Translations under genes and position numbers: made by a program
Assembly: GCA_005879045.1 (NCBI GenBank)
Contig: VBLV01000170.1
Location: 1 to 13,865, forward strand
Length of the DNA: 13,865 nucleotides
Direction of reading: 5' to 3'
Origin: Methanobacteriota archaeon
GTDB taxonomy: Archaea > Thermoplasmatota > Thermoplasmata > RBG-16-68-12
Shown here: piece by piece, positions 13,350 through 13,865 of the stretch
Layout of the letters: each line of letters opens with the position of its first letter
How positions within the stretch are numbered: position 1 is the stretch's first letter
The notes under the pieces: generated by a model
Told to the model about the DNA's origin: nothing
What the model saw: only the letters and a program-made list of their open reading frames with translations
Databases searched by the model: none

Positions 13350-13358
13350 CCTATTTGA
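13350..13358 (-). promoter_or_regulatory. TATA-like element of the cyclodeaminase-family gene
   Basis: TCAAATAGG on the minus strand is centred about 29 bases before the ATG at 13325, with no Shine-Dalgarno sequence between. This is the leaderless pattern. Confidence 0.55.
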
Positions 13359-13423
13359 TGACTTGGGGCTCATGAACAGAAAGCCCGAAGATTGCGCAAT
13401 GAACCGGCCTGGCCGCCGTCGTC

Positions 13424-13865
13424 TCAAGAGATTGTTACCTTGGCAAAACGAAGTAGGTCGGCCACCGAGAACTCGCCATCCTTCGGCGCGCCGAATTCTC
13501 CGGCCTTCGGTTGCCACATCGGTTGGACGCTCAAGAACGACGCCGGATCTCCTCGGATGAGGCCGATGAGGACCTCAGCGACGATGCGGCCCCCGACCGG
13601 CCCCAGCTTCCGACCATGACTGAAGACCTCTGCCTCCTTGAGGACGTAGAAGAAGAGTGGGGTGTCCTTTCCGAACGCCTTGATCAAGTCCGGAGGGAGC
13701 GGCTTCAAGTCGTCCCGTTGCAAAATGAGGTCTTCCGGGATTCCCATCGCCCGCGCGACCGCTTGGCCCGACGGCAAGCCGAGTGCTTTGCCGCGCTTCA
13801 AATCCCGCTCCGCGAGCGCGGCGATGCCTTTTGCCACGCTATCCGGGAGGAGGCTGAGGCCGAAC
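13424..13865 (-). CDS. Animal-type haem peroxidase, C-terminal part (runs off window edge)
   Basis: The visible 146 codons match the C-terminal region of the animal haem peroxidase superfamily (peroxidase-cyclooxygenase type). Recognisable blocks are LAERDLKRG, ALGLPSGQAVARAMG, TPLFFYVLKEAE, GRKLGPVGGRIVAEVLIGL and FSVADLLRFA. The frame is open through 13864 with a PDSV segment before the GTG at 13837. That GTG is therefore internal, and the gene starts to the right of the window. The haem-binding distal and proximal histidines would lie in the missing part, so activity cannot be judged. Such enzymes oxidise halides, phenols or lipids with hydrogen peroxide. They are patchily distributed in bacteria and archaea. 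The gene ends 98 bases before the start of the cyclodeaminase family gene on the same strand. Confidence 0.8.
   Translation of the reverse strand, partial: FGLSLLPDSVAKGIAALAERDLKRGKALGLPSGQAVARAMGIPEDLILQRDDLKPLPPDLIKAFGKDTPLFFYVLKEAEVFSHGRKLGPVGGRIVAEVLIGLIRGDPASFLSVQPMWQPKAGEFGAPKDGEFSVADLLRFAKVTIS

Noticed and set aside
13326..13517. N-terminal extension of the ornithine cyclodeaminase family protein
   Set aside because: It overlaps the end of the peroxidase gene and precedes the family's normal N-terminus and TATA-like box.
1..13865. CRISPR array, insertion sequence, attachment site or defence system
   Set aside because: No direct-repeat array, transposase, integrase, terminal inverted repeats or defence-type domains were seen anywhere in the window.

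Overview
This is a GC-rich, gene-dense chromosomal segment, most likely from an archaeon. Several genes have an A/T-rich TATA-like element about 25-33 bases before the start codon and no leader to speak of, which is typical of leaderless archaeal transcription. The single tRNA has the same kind of box 30 bases upstream and no encoded CCA. A heterotrophic Thermoplasmatota-like lineage would fit, but the phylum is inference. I see no insertion sequence, phage gene, CRISPR array, toxin-antitoxin pair or defence system.

Layout from left to right. (1) The 3' part of a cardiolipin synthase-type phospholipase D gene (+) converges on a PHP-domain metallophosphoesterase gene (-). The PHP gene shares a divergent TATA-bearing promoter region with a 114-residue protein of unknown function (+). 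(2) Isocitrate lyase followed by a small Rieske ferredoxin, both on the minus strand. (3) A 625-base gap upstream of isocitrate lyase, holding the remnant of an alpha/beta hydrolase and a TATA-containing hairpin. (4) A saccharopine dehydrogenase-like oxidoreductase (+). (5) On the minus strand, an aminobutyraldehyde/betaine-aldehyde-type dehydrogenase followed by an unknown four-helix membrane protein. Divergent from these is a small basic protein with a C-x-C motif. (6) A class I/II aminotransferase and a 68-residue helical protein (-), divergent from a DJ-1/PfpI protein and a HEAT-repeat protein (+). (7) tRNA-Val(GAC), a 55-residue membrane-anchored peptide and a TMEM175/DUF1211-type membrane protein whose 5' end looks frame-shifted (+). 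(8) An ornithine cyclodeaminase/mu-crystallin family enzyme and the C-terminal part of an animal-type haem peroxidase that runs off the right edge (-).

Most genes stand alone or in pairs on alternating strands, so this is not one operon. A metabolic theme still links them. Saccharopine dehydrogenase-like, aldehyde dehydrogenase, aminotransferase and ornithine cyclodeaminase/ketimine reductase-like enzymes are the kinds needed to break down lysine, ornithine or polyamines. Isocitrate lyase would let the cell grow on the acetyl-CoA that results. The DJ-1, haem peroxidase and Rieske proteins suggest an aerobic cell dealing with carbonyl or oxidative stress. The shared pathway is inference from family membership. 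The strongest anomalies are the decayed hydrolase, the TMEM175 5' end, and several small genes not in recognisable families.
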